Source: Flavobacteriaceae bacterium UBA3078
GTDB lineage: Bacteria; Bacteroidota; Bacteroidia; Flavobacteriales; Flavobacteriaceae
Assembly (NCBI GenBank): GCA_002366675.1
Contig: DFBO01000272.1
Location: forward strand, 15,202-30,104
Reading direction: 5' to 3'
Length of the DNA: 14,903 nucleotides
Every line of letters starts with the position of its first letter. The first letter of the stretch is position 1. The notes beneath the pieces were generated by a model. It did no database searches. It saw only the letters and a list, made by a program, of their open reading frames with translations, and was not told where the DNA came from. The position numbers and the translations under genes were made by a program. Positions 6,862 through 14,555 of this stretch are shown here, in pieces.

Positions 6862-8190
6862 TTAATTATTAGATGTTTTTTGTTTTGAAGGTAAAACCCA
6901 ATGGCTATGTTTAAAAATGTCCCAAGGTTCTTCAGATAAATCTATATTTGGATCAATAAGTTGTTTGTAAGGTTTCCCGTTGATGCTAATTTTACAATCT
7001 ACATATACAGAAACATCTTCTCCTTTGTCTGCATAGATGTTTTTTAAACGCTGAGAAAATTGCCAGATGGCATCAGGCTTTGTTGATGCAATGTGTATTT
7101 GTTTATTAGATAAATAATCGTTTAGGTTAATGATTGTGGGTTTAAGAGTTTTATTGTTTACCACTTTATAAGTAGCAAAACCATGTTTAGAACGCAACAT
7201 CATTCGCCAAGATAATCTATGTCCTTCTTCAGTCCATAACACATTGTCTTCAATAAAATGATGTCTTAATGGTAAGGCAATCTGAATGATAAAATAAATT
7301 GAAAAGATTGTTATAAATGTGTTTTTATATGAAGGGATAATTACCTCATTTTCAACATAAAAAGGTTTCTTCTTTAAAAATATGCGATGAATAATTTTAG
7401 GTTCGTAAAAGAAAAGAATAAAAGCTAAAGATAAATATGGAAAAATACCTACTTGAAAAACAATTGAATTAAACAAGTGAAAAAAGATAGATGCAAAAAA
7501 CGCCCATTTTCTTGTAGGCTTAAAAAGTAATAACGGAATTATTAAGCCATCAAATAGAATACCTCCATAAGCTAAAAAGTAATGCACCCATTTTTCTTGT
7601 AGCAACTCGCCAACAATATGGTAATGCTGCTTGCCTTTCATTAAAATTTCAATAAACGTCGTGTCTAACCAATCTGGATACAATTTTGCAATTGAGCCAT
7701 AGGTATAGACAATAAACATTTGAAGAATAAAAATGAATCGACACCAATTAGGCATAGATATTTTTTTAATATTCGGATTGATTTTTGAATCTAAAGAATA
7801 ATATCTGTTAGCTGGTTGCAAAATCATAAATGCGCTAAGTAAAATAAGCAAGTAATAATGGTTGTTGTAAGATGCTTTCTGCATAAAGTAGGTGCCTGCC
7901 CACATAATGGTAAACATAAATGCGCTTAACCTATATTTATAACCAAGCATAATAAACAAGCCAAAAACACCCATAATTAGATAATAGATATACATGGTGT
8001 TTCCTGGAAGTGGTTGTAACCACTCGAATCCAATAAATGAAAAAGTGAATTCTGGATCAATAAGAGTTCTCTTAATCCAGCCTGTAAAAATGGCGCCTAC
8101 TGACTCTAAAAAACATAAAAGACCAAAAATAATTCTGAATGTAATAAGCGAACTATTGTCAATTTGTTTAAATAGTAGTTTATCGAGCAT
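6862..8190 (-). CDS. HTTM / vitamin K-dependent gamma-carboxylase-like membrane protein
   Basis: Integral membrane protein of 442 residues with hydrophobic segments at about 14-35, 66-83, 88-103, 112-124, 151-168, 203-225, 229-262 and 290-306, then a soluble C-terminal part. It resembles the core of animal gamma-glutamyl carboxylase, which uses reduced vitamin K, O2 and CO2 to convert protein Glu to gamma-carboxyglutamate. From my recall of the human protein, these match: NNH (109-111, human WNNH with His160), IAKLYPDW with Lys169 (human VKKLDADW, catalytic Lys218), FFHLFNS with His238, and WTEEGHRLSWRMM (319-331, human WTNGLYGYSWDMM). It is much shorter than the human enzyme and lacks most of the lumenal C-terminal region. 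The ATG lies inside the end of ribF (11-nt overlap), so the two are probably translationally coupled. Real carboxylase activity and the substrate are unknown; it could be another HTTM-family enzyme. Confidence 0.85.
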   Translation of the reverse strand: MLDKLLFKQIDNSSLITFRIIFGLLCFLESVGAIFTGWIKRTLIDPEFTFSFIGFEWLQPLPGNTMYIYYLIMGVFGLFIMLGYKYRLSAFMFTIMWAGTYFMQKASYNNHYYLLILLSAFMILQPANRYYSLDSKINPNIKKISMPNWCRFIFILQMFIVYTYGSIAKLYPDWLDTTFIEILMKGKQHYHIVGELLQEKWVHYFLAYGGILFDGLIIPLLLFKPTRKWAFFASIFFHLFNSIVFQVGIFPYLSLAFILFFYEPKIIHRIFLKKKPFYVENEVIIPSYKNTFITIFSIYFIIQIALPLRHHFIEDNVLWTEEGHRLSWRMMLRSKHGFATYKVVNNKTLKPTIINLNDYLSNKQIHIASTKPDAIWQFSQRLKNIYADKGEDVSVYVDCKISINGKPYKQLIDPNIDLSEEPWDIFKHSHWVLPSKQKTSNN

Positions 8191-9118
8191 GATACTTTTT
8201 AATGTATTTTAATGACGTTTTTTTATCTTCCTGCAATTGAATTTTAAGGTCATTAACCGATTCAAATTTTTGTTCGTCTCTTATTCTATCCAAAAGTTCA
8301 ATAACCAAATTTTCATTATAAATTATCTCATTAAAATTAAATAGGTGAATTTCTATAGACTGTTTGTTGTTAGAATCTATAGTTGGATTGAATCCAATAT
8401 TCATCATGCCATAAACAACATGATTATTTATTGTAGTTTTTGCAATGTAAACACCTTGTTTTGGAATTAATTTGTAATCTTCTTCAATGTGTAAATTAGC
8501 CGTTGGAAAACCTATTGTAGCACCAAGACCTTTGCCTTTAACAACTTTTCCTGTAAGCATAAAGCAATTCCCTAAATACTTATTTGCTGTTTTAATATCA
8601 CCTTCAATTAATGCCTTTCTAATTTTAGTAGAACTTACAGAAACTTCATTTATGTCTTGAGCTGAAATTTCTTCAACATCAAAATCAAATTGACCACCAA
8701 AGGCTTTTAAATTTTCAATATTTGCAGATCGATTTCTACCAAAATGATGGTCGTAACCAATAATTATCTTTTTTGCATGAAGCTGTTTAACTAAAATGTC
8801 TGATACAAACTCTTTAGCTGTTAATCTTGAAAATGATTTCGTGAATTTTTTTATAATTAGGACATCTAGTCCTAGTTGTTTTAAAATATGACTTCGCTCA
8901 TCAATGGTGTGAATAAGTTTTATGTCGGCATCTTTTTGTAATACCATTCTTGGATGAGGGAAGAAAGTTAAAACAACAGATTTTAAATCACTCTTTGTTG
9001 CAGTTTTTACTAACCTTTCGATAATTTTTTTATGTCCAACATGGACACCATCAAAGGTGCCAATAGTAACTACTGTTTTCGAATTAAAATCTGAAGGTAA
9101 AGAATCGAGAATTTTCAA
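8180..9118 (-). CDS. ribF: Bifunctional riboflavin kinase / FMN adenylyltransferase
   Basis: Makes FMN from riboflavin and then FAD, using ATP, in the cytoplasm. The 312-residue length is standard. The N-terminal nucleotidyltransferase domain shows GTFDGVHVGH (20-29, the HxGH-type ATP site), GYDHHFGRNR (121-130) and SSTKIR (162-167). The C-terminal riboflavin kinase domain (about 184-310) shows GFPTANL (203-209) and the typical GVYIA strand. The start is a TTG at 9116-9118: an in-frame TAA is three codons upstream and no ATG or GTG precedes the first motif. A perfect -7 box ends 16 nt upstream. Its last 11 nt overlap the start of the HTTM gene. It is divergent from the M36 peptidase gene. Confidence 0.96.
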   Translation of the reverse strand: MKILDSLPSDFNSKTVVTIGTFDGVHVGHKKIIERLVKTATKSDLKSVVLTFFPHPRMVLQKDADIKLIHTIDERSHILKQLGLDVLIIKKFTKSFSRLTAKEFVSDILVKQLHAKKIIIGYDHHFGRNRSANIENLKAFGGQFDFDVEEISAQDINEVSVSSTKIRKALIEGDIKTANKYLGNCFMLTGKVVKGKGLGATIGFPTANLHIEEDYKLIPKQGVYIAKTTINNHVVYGMMNIGFNPTIDSNNKQSIEIHLFNFNEIIYNENLVIELLDRIRDEQKFESVNDLKIQLQEDKKTSLKYIKKYHAR

Positions 9119-9134
9119 TTTCGCTTAATTTCTT

Positions 9135-9167
9135 CAAAAATAAAAAAAGAGGATTGATAAGCATCAA
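9135..9167 (-). promoter_or_regulatory. ribF promoter
   Basis: On the minus strand, TTG (9165-9167), a 22-nt spacer, then TATTTTTG (9135-9142), a perfect TAnnTTTG box. This fits the Bacteroidota TTG-N17-23-TAnnTTTG pattern and sits 16 nt before the TTG start of ribF, so the leader would be very short. The -33 TTG lies inside an inverted repeat (9153-9168). Confidence 0.65.
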
Positions 9168-9168
9168 T
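9153..9168. repeat. Inverted repeat in the ribF/M36 divergent region
   Basis: ATTGAT-AAGC-ATCAAT is a perfect 6-bp inverted repeat with a 4-nt centre. It covers the -33 TTG of the ribF promoter and could be a repressor site. A 6-bp repeat in AT-rich DNA can also occur by chance. Confidence 0.35.
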
Positions 9169-9295
9169 TCTTTAGCAAGTTTATTTAAAATTCTAAAGAT
9201 TGACTCTTAATTGAATGTTTAAATTTTAATAAATAAAAAATGTCTGAACTAAGAAATATTCATATTTTTAAGAATTAATTTAAAACAATCACTAT

Positions 9296-12055
9296 ATGCA
9301 ACTAAAAACTACCAAATCATCATTGTTTAGATTGAGCTTATTATTTACTATAGCTCTACTATTTAATCAGGGTCTAATGGCACAAAAACCAATGCCTACG
9401 AGATCTTTTGAAATAAGTCTTGAGGCAGATGAAAAAATTGAAACTGAAATTAAAACCAATGGACGTTTTATTTTAAGCTCAGGAATTCCAGTAGCTATTT
9501 ATGGTTTAAATTATGAAGTGCCTGCTGGGACACCAGAATCTATGGCTATGTATTATTTAGAACATGAATCTGAAAAATTTGGAATTAAGAAAAACGAAAT
9601 TTCAACTTTACATCACCATGCCACAAGAACGACAAATGCTGGTTCTGTAGTACGATATCGTCAATATTCGGAAGATTATCCTGTTAATAAATCCGAATTA
9701 ACGATTTCTATTTCTCCACAAAACAAAGTAGTATTTGTAATGAATAGTTATGAGCCAAATGTTAATATGGCTAACGTTCAGCCAACTGTTTCTCAAGAAA
9801 GAGCTTATCAATTAGCAAAAGAATATTTGAATGTTACAACAGCTATTAGTTATAATGACAGTCGTTTAATGGTTTACAAAAACACTAAAATGACTCGTTT
9901 AGCTCATGAGGTAACTATTGAGTCTAATAACCCTAATGGCGAATGGCATGTGTTTGTAGATGCTAGAACAGAGGAGATATTTAAGGTTGTAGATATGGCG
10001 CAATACTATTGCGATTATAATGATTGTGAGCAAGATGAAACTTGCAATCATGACGATAAAAACTTGCCAGAAATAAATGAAAGAATTATGATGGTTGATG
10101 GAACAGGAATGGTATTTAATCCAGACCCATTATCATCAAACACTGTAGCTTATGGTGGACAATATGTAGATGGAGGTGATGCCACAAATGCATCTCTTGA
10201 TGCAGCAAGATTTAGTGTCACTTTAAGAGATATTACACTTACTGGAGGTACATATTCATTAATTGGGCCTCGTGCCGAAGTTACAGATTGGGCTACTCCA
10301 TCAAATGGGTTATTTACTCAAAATTCGCCAGATTTTAATTTTAATAGAGAAGATCAAGCTTTTGAGGCTGTAAATACCTATTATCATATTGATTATTTAA
10401 TGGGTTATATAAATGATGATTTAGGATGTGATGTCATGCCATATCAATATCCAGGAGGTGTTCAATACGATCCACATGGATTTGATGGAGCAGATAATTC
10501 TTCATATAGTTCAGGTTCAGGAAGGCTTCAATTTGGAGAAGGTTGTGTAGATGATGCTGAGGATTCTGATGTTATTCATCATGAATTAGGTCATGGACTG
10601 CATGATTGGGTAACTTCAGGAGGTTTATCTCAAGTAGATGGATTGAGTGAAGGTTGTGGAGATTATGTAGCACAATCTTATAATAGAGGAATAAGTATTG
10701 CTAATGGTTATTGGACTTCTGCAGATGCTGCTTGGAATTATGTATTTAACTGGGATGGTCACAATGAGTGTTGGAATGGAAGAATTACAAATTATGGAGC
10801 GACTTACCCTGGCGGTTTAGTTGGTCAAATACATACAGACGGTCAAATTTGGGCAAGTTGTTTAATGACTGTTTGGGATGAAATTGGACAACAGCAAATG
10901 GATAAGATTTTTTATGAAGGTTTAGGAATGACAAATGGCTCTTCAAGTCAAAACGACGCAGCAGTTGCTGTATACCAATCAGCCATAAACTTAGGGTATT
11001 CTAATGCAGACATAAATATAATACACACTAATTTATCTGCTTGTGGTTATACCTTACCAGCATTGCCTGGACCTCCAGTAGCAGCATTTAGTGCAGATAA
11101 CGAATCGATTTGTTTAGATACAAACAATACAGTAAACTTTATGGATGAAACAGTTCCAACAGCAACTTCTTGGTCTTGGACTTTTCAAGGTGGAACACCA
11201 GCTACCTCTACAGACCAAAACCCTACAGTTACTTATGCTACTGATGGAACATTTGATGTGACTTTAGAGGCAACTAACTCTTTTGGAACAGATACAGTTA
11301 CAATAACAGATTATATTACAGTTGTATCAGGAGCAGCTTGTCCAAGTTGCACAACTAATGCTTCTGCACAAAATTTAAATCTAGCTATACAAGATGGTCC
11401 AGGAGGTAATGGTAATCCAGGACCACCAGTAGTTCATACAATTAACGTTCCTAGTTCAGGAATAATTGAAAGTATGATTGTAAGTGTAAATGTGTCACAT
11501 ACCTGGATTAACGATTTAATAGTTGAAATTATCCATCCAAATGGCACAACTGCTACATCTGTATTTAATAGAGAATGTGATGATGAAGACAACATTGTTG
11601 TTAATTTTGCAGATGGATCTCCTGCATTTAATTGTGCTGTAACAACAGGTGATTATAGCCCATCTTCGCCTTTAAGTGTGTTTAATGGCTTGGATAGTGA
11701 TGGTGATTGGACCATTTCTATAACAGATAATTGGGATGGAATTACAGGTATCTTAAATGATTGGTCGATATATGTATGTACTCAACCAACCATGTCTATT
11801 GAAGAAAATAGTTTTGAAGATTTTTCATTATATCCAAATCCAAATAATGGATCATTTAATGTGATGTTAAATTCTAATAATGACATTAACATTGAAGTTT
11901 ACGATATAAGAGGACGTACCATATTTAATAATACTTACGAAAGTACTTCTAGATTCAATCAGGAAATTCAATTAAACAATGCACAAGCAGGCATGTATTT
12001 AGTTAAAATTTCAGATGGAGAAAAACAAACAATACAAAAGATTGTTGTTGAATAA
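9296..12055 (+). CDS. Secreted M36 (fungalysin-type) metallopeptidase with PKD, P and T9SS sorting domains
   Basis: A 919-residue exported zinc endopeptidase. The signal peptide is at about residues 1-29 (basic start, core LSLLFTIALLF, cleavage near Met-Ala-Gln). The propeptide region at about 31-255 has FTP- and PepSY-like segments that would inhibit the enzyme until cleaved. The catalytic domain spans about 265-590, with zinc ligands in HHELGHG (HExxH at 429-433, catalytic Glu430) and the third ligand probably Glu452 in GLSEGCGDY. A PKD domain follows at about 593-677, ending GTDTVTITDYITVV, then a proprotein-convertase-type P domain at about 690-829. The end (about 840-919) is a type A T9SS sorting domain: FSLYPNPNNGSF, VYDIRGR, AGMYLVKIS. 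It should cross the outer membrane by T9SS and be released or surface-anchored. The start ATG has no Shine-Dalgarno site. It probably digests external protein for nutrition. Confidence 0.95.
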   Translation: MQLKTTKSSLFRLSLLFTIALLFNQGLMAQKPMPTRSFEISLEADEKIETEIKTNGRFILSSGIPVAIYGLNYEVPAGTPESMAMYYLEHESEKFGIKKNEISTLHHHATRTTNAGSVVRYRQYSEDYPVNKSELTISISPQNKVVFVMNSYEPNVNMANVQPTVSQERAYQLAKEYLNVTTAISYNDSRLMVYKNTKMTRLAHEVTIESNNPNGEWHVFVDARTEEIFKVVDMAQYYCDYNDCEQDETCNHDDKNLPEINERIMMVDGTGMVFNPDPLSSNTVAYGGQYVDGGDATNASLDAARFSVTLRDITLTGGTYSLIGPRAEVTDWATPSNGLFTQNSPDFNFNREDQAFEAVNTYYHIDYLMGYINDDLGCDVMPYQYPGGVQYDPHGFDGADNSSYSSGSGRLQFGEGCVDDAEDSDVIHHELGHGLHDWVTSGGLSQVDGLSEGCGDYVAQSYNRGISIANGYWTSADAAWNYVFNWDGHNECWNGRITNYGATYPGGLVGQIHTDGQIWASCLMTVWDEIGQQQMDKIFYEGLGMTNGSSSQNDAAVAVYQSAINLGYSNADINIIHTNLSACGYTLPALPGPPVAAFSADNESICLDTNNTVNFMDETVPTATSWSWTFQGGTPATSTDQNPTVTYATDGTFDVTLEATNSFGTDTVTITDYITVVSGAACPSCTTNASAQNLNLAIQDGPGGNGNPGPPVVHTINVPSSGIIESMIVSVNVSHTWINDLIVEIIHPNGTTATSVFNRECDDEDNIVVNFADGSPAFNCAVTTGDYSPSSPLSVFNGLDSDGDWTISITDNWDGITGILNDWSIYVCTQPTMSIEENSFEDFSLYPNPNNGSFNVMLNSNNDINIEVYDIRGRTIFNNTYESTSRFNQEIQLNNAQAGMYLVKISDGEKQTIQKIVVE

Positions 12056-12063
12056 GCATAAAT

Positions 12064-12093
12064 AAAAGGGAAGCTAAATTTAGCTTCCCTTTT
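12064..12093. terminator. Bidirectional terminator between the M36 gene and pth
   Basis: A perfect 15-bp inverted repeat, AAAAGGGAAGCTAAA followed directly by its complement TTTAGCTTCCCTTTT, fills most of the 40-nt space between two convergent stop codons. The plus exit is TTTTATTATT and the minus exit TTTTATTTAT, so it should stop transcription from both sides. Confidence 0.92.
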
Positions 12094-12095
12094 TA

Positions 12096-12731
12096 TTATT
12101 TCCCATTGAAGGTATTCATCGTATTATTAATGCCAGCTGTGGCAAAAGATTTAATCAATTCTATTGATTTATCTAGGCGTTCTGGAAGCTTTGTGTTTTC
12201 ATCGTCATCCCATTTTCCTAAAACATAATCTACCTGTCTGCCTTTGCCAAATTCATTACTAATACCAAATCTAAATCTATTATACTTAGTAGTATTTAAT
12301 TTATCTTGAATGTCTTTTAGACCATTATGTCCACCATCACTTCCTTTGGTTTTAAGTCTAAGAGATCCAAAGGGTAAATTTAAATCATCAGTGATTATAA
12401 GCAGGTTCTCAATTGGAATCTTTTCTTTTGTCAACCAATATTGAACAGCTTTCCCACTCAAATTCATATATGTACTTGGCTTCAATAAAATGTAGGTTCT
12501 TCCTTTAAACTTATAAGTAGTTAAATCACCTAATTTTTGAGTTTCAAATGTTAAAGATTCTTTGTCAGCTAAATAATCTAATATTTTAAAACCAATATTG
12601 TGTCTGGTGTTTGCATATTTTTCACCAATGTTACCAAGACCTACAATTAAAAATTTTTTCATTGCGTTTTTTTCATCAATAATTACATCAGTTGTTCTTT
12701 TCTTAAACAGGTTTTTTAAGAAGTTACACAT
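12096..12731 (-). CDS. pth: Peptidyl-tRNA hydrolase
   Basis: Cleaves peptidyl-tRNAs that drop off the ribosome, recycling tRNA. Core motifs are FLIVGLGNIG (27-36), NTRHNIGF with the catalytic His44 (E. coli His20), STYMNLSG with Asn90, ITDDLNLPFG with Asp116, and GSDGGHNGL with Asn136. The ATG at 12729-12731 gives 211 residues with a basic N-terminal extension (MCNFLKNLFKKR). A second ATG at 12660-12662 would give the compact 188-residue form starting MKKFLIVGLGNIG, close to the usual family length. I keep the longer form because the frame is open, it begins with ATG, and a plausible -7 box lies 14 nt upstream, but the shorter start is possible. It follows rplY across a terminator and converges on the M36 gene. 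Confidence 0.95.
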   Translation of the reverse strand: MCNFLKNLFKKRTTDVIIDEKNAMKKFLIVGLGNIGEKYANTRHNIGFKILDYLADKESLTFETQKLGDLTTYKFKGRTYILLKPSTYMNLSGKAVQYWLTKEKIPIENLLIITDDLNLPFGSLRLKTKGSDGGHNGLKDIQDKLNTTKYNRFRFGISNEFGKGRQVDYVLGKWDDDENTKLPERLDKSIELIKSFATAGINNTMNTFNGK

Positions 12732-12745
12732 TTTGTTAATTTGTG

Positions 12746-12753
12746 TAAAAATA
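12746..12753 (-). promoter_or_regulatory. Possible -7 element of pth
   Basis: TATTTTTA, one mismatch from TAnnTTTG, lies 14 nt before the first pth ATG, within TATTTTTACACAAA. The same arrangement, at the same distance from ATG, stands before the TPR gene. There is no clear -33 TTG, because that position falls inside the rplY terminator stem. Confidence 0.35.
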
Positions 12754-12785
12754 AAAAAAGCATTCTGAAATTTTCAGAATGCTTT
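12753..12785 (-). terminator. Rho-independent terminator after rplY
   Basis: The stem AAAGCATTCTGAAA / TTTCAGAATGCTTT (12757-12770 with 12772-12785) is 14 bp, or about 13 with a realistic loop. On the minus strand it is followed by a run of seven T (complement of 12753-12759). It separates prs-rplY from pth, so pth is either expressed from its own promoter or by partial read-through. Confidence 0.9.
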
Positions 12786-12807
12786 AATATAAGTTAAACT
12801 GTTAAGT

Positions 12808-13455
12808 TTATTCTTGAGTTTCTGCAGTTCCTTCTGGAGTTTCTCCTCCTTCAGTAGTTCCTTCTTCTCCTTCAACACCATCTTCATCTTCAACATCAAC
12901 AACTACAGCAGCTCTTGCACGTTTTATTTGACAAACAACAGTATTATCTGTATGTAATATATTATAAGCTTCGTTTTCTAAAGCTGTAACATATAATTTG
13001 TTCCCAACTTTTAAAGGCGTAATATCTATCTCAATAAAATCAGGTAAGTTTTTTGGTAAAGCCTTAATTCTTAATTTACGAGCATTTTTACGTAAAACTC
13101 CACCAGCTTTAACACCTATAGAGTTTCCAATAAAATGCACAGGGATTTCCATCATAATTGGTTTGTCTTCATATAACTGATAAAAATCGATGTGTAGAAT
13201 TTTATCTGTTACAGGATGAAACTGAATATCTTGCATAATTGCATTGTAAGTTTCACCATTATCTAAGGTAATTACAACTGTATGCGCATTAGCCGTATAT
13301 ACTAGTTTTGAGAAGGCTAATTCATCAGCTGTAAAATGTACTGGTTTGTCTCCTCCGTATAATACGCAAGGAACCTGACCAGCATTACGTAAGGCTTTTG
13401 TTGCTTTTTTGCCTACGCTTTCTCTTTGAGATCCATTGATTGTAATTGATTTCAT
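12808..13455 (-). CDS. rplY: 50S ribosomal protein L25/general stress protein Ctc
   Basis: Binds 5S rRNA in the large ribosomal subunit. At 215 residues it is the long Ctc form: an N-terminal L25 domain (about 1-90, with QRESVGKKATKALRNAGQVPCVLYG near the start), a C-terminal beta domain (about 95-180, with FIGNSIGVKAGGVL and DFIEIDITPL), and an acidic Glu/Gly/Thr tail from about 185 (VDVEDEDGVEGEEGTTEGG). The tail is common in Bacteroidota members and is probably disordered. It starts at the ATG at 13453-13455, 25 nt after prs, and is co-transcribed with it. The prs-rplY pairing is widespread in bacteria. A strong terminator follows. Confidence 0.96.
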   Translation of the reverse strand: MKSITINGSQRESVGKKATKALRNAGQVPCVLYGGDKPVHFTADELAFSKLVYTANAHTVVITLDNGETYNAIMQDIQFHPVTDKILHIDFYQLYEDKPIMMEIPVHFIGNSIGVKAGGVLRKNARKLRIKALPKNLPDFIEIDITPLKVGNKLYVTALENEAYNILHTDNTVVCQIKRARAAVVVDVEDEDGVEGEEGTTEGGETPEGTAETQE

Positions 13456-13480
13456 TGTTTGTGTTTATATTAATTATTAA

Positions 13481-14422
13481 TTACATTATAAATTTTGAAC
13501 TTATTGACTTGTTGTAATGCACATTATGCATAACACTTGCAAAAAGCTCTGAGCAGCTTAATACTTTTATTTTGCTGCTTTGTTGTTTTAAAGGAATTGA
13601 ATCTGTTACAATTAATTCTTCTAATTTCGAGTTTTCAATTCTTTCATAAGCTTTACCAGATAAAATAGGGTGTGTACAAATAGCACGAACACTTAATGCA
13701 CCACGTTCTATCATAACATCTGCTGCTTTTGTTAGTGTTCCAGCTGTATCAACCATATCATCTACTAGCACAACATTTTTGCCTGTAACATCACCAATAA
13801 GTTCCATGTGAGAAATAATATTAGCTTTCTCTCTTTGTTTGTAACAAATAACAACATCGCTTTCTAATGCTTTTGAATAAGCATAAGCTCTTTTAGAGCC
13901 TCCCATATCAGGAGAAGCAATTGTTAAATTATTTAGTTTTAAACTTTGTAAGTATGGTAAAAATATGGTGGATGCAAATAAATGGTCTACAGGTTTTTCG
14001 AAAAACCCTTGAATTTGATCTGCATGTAAATCCATAGTAATAATTCGTGTAGCTCCAGCAACTTCTAACATTTTGGCTACTAATTTAGCAGCTATTGGTA
14101 CTCTAGGTTTATCTTTTCTATCTTGTCTTGCCCAACCAAAATAAGGAAGTACAGCTGTTATATGTCTTGCAGATGCACGTTTTGCAGCATCAATCATTAA
14201 CAACATTTCCATTAAATTTTCAGGACCAGGATGAGTCGAACCTATAATAAAAACACGAGTTCCTCTAATTGATTCTTCATAAGATGGTTGAAACTCACCA
14301 TCGCTATAAGTAGAGGTTATAACATTACCTAATGGAACACCAAAAGCACCAGCAATTTTAATTGCAAGTTCTTTACTTTGAGTACAAGTAAAAATTTTAG
14401 CTTCTATTTTAGCGTTTGGCAT
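13481..14422 (-). CDS. prs: Ribose-phosphate pyrophosphokinase (PRPP synthetase)
   Basis: Makes phosphoribosyl pyrophosphate from ribose 5-phosphate and ATP, the precursor for purines, pyrimidines, NAD, histidine and tryptophan. At 313 residues it is of normal class I length. Visible elements are the flexible-loop region TYSDGEFQPSYEESIRG (38-54), the ATP loop YFGWARQDRKDKPR (94-107), His133 in MDLHADQIQGFF, and the PRPP-binding loop VVLVDDMVDTAGT (217-229). It is the first gene of prs-rplY, with its own promoter and a leader of about 45 nt that holds a 10-bp repeat. It is divergent from tRNA-Leu. Confidence 0.97.
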   Translation of the reverse strand: MPNAKIEAKIFTCTQSKELAIKIAGAFGVPLGNVITSTYSDGEFQPSYEESIRGTRVFIIGSTHPGPENLMEMLLMIDAAKRASARHITAVLPYFGWARQDRKDKPRVPIAAKLVAKMLEVAGATRIITMDLHADQIQGFFEKPVDHLFASTIFLPYLQSLKLNNLTIASPDMGGSKRAYAYSKALESDVVICYKQREKANIISHMELIGDVTGKNVVLVDDMVDTAGTLTKAADVMIERGALSVRAICTHPILSGKAYERIENSKLEELIVTDSIPLKQQSSKIKVLSCSELFASVMHNVHYNKSISSKFIM

Positions 14423-14424
14423 TG

Positions 14425-14457
14425 TTAAACTGTTGTTTAGTAACGAATTAAACTGTT
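14425..14457. repeat. Direct repeat TTAAACTGTT in the prs leader
   Basis: Identical 10-bp copies lie at 14425-14434 and 14448-14457, with 23 bp from start to start, about two helical turns. A third copy lies at 12794-12803 just after the rplY stop. The copy next to the prs ATG also forms a small stem, TAAAC-TGTT-GTTTA (14426-14439). The role is unknown. Confidence 0.5.
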
Positions 14458-14473
14458 TTTGTTAAACGAGGTG

Positions 14474-14501
14474 CAAATTTAGGAATTTATTTCAACTCCA
14501 A
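14474..14501 (-). promoter_or_regulatory. prs promoter
   Basis: On the minus strand, TTG (14499-14501), a 17-nt spacer, then TAAATTTG (14474-14481), a perfect -7 box. Transcription would start near 14467, giving a leader of about 45 nt before the prs ATG. Confidence 0.7.
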
Positions 14502-14525
14502 AAGCATAAAAGGCAGTAATTTTAA

Positions 14526-14555
14526 TTGTTTGTGATAATTTATTTTCTAATTTTG
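14526..14555 (+). promoter_or_regulatory. tRNA-Leu promoter
   Basis: TTG (14526-14528), exactly 19 nt, then TAATTTTG (14548-14555). This is a full match to the Bacteroidota consensus TTG-N19-TAnnTTTG, ending 11 nt before the first tRNA base, which fits a short 5' leader. Confidence 0.82.

Noticed and set aside
7994..8212. 72-codon plus-strand frame opposite the HTTM start
   Set aside because: Antisense shadow of the HTTM/ribF overlap.
12998..13180. 60-codon plus-strand frame opposite rplY
   Set aside because: Antisense shadow of the L25 beta domain.
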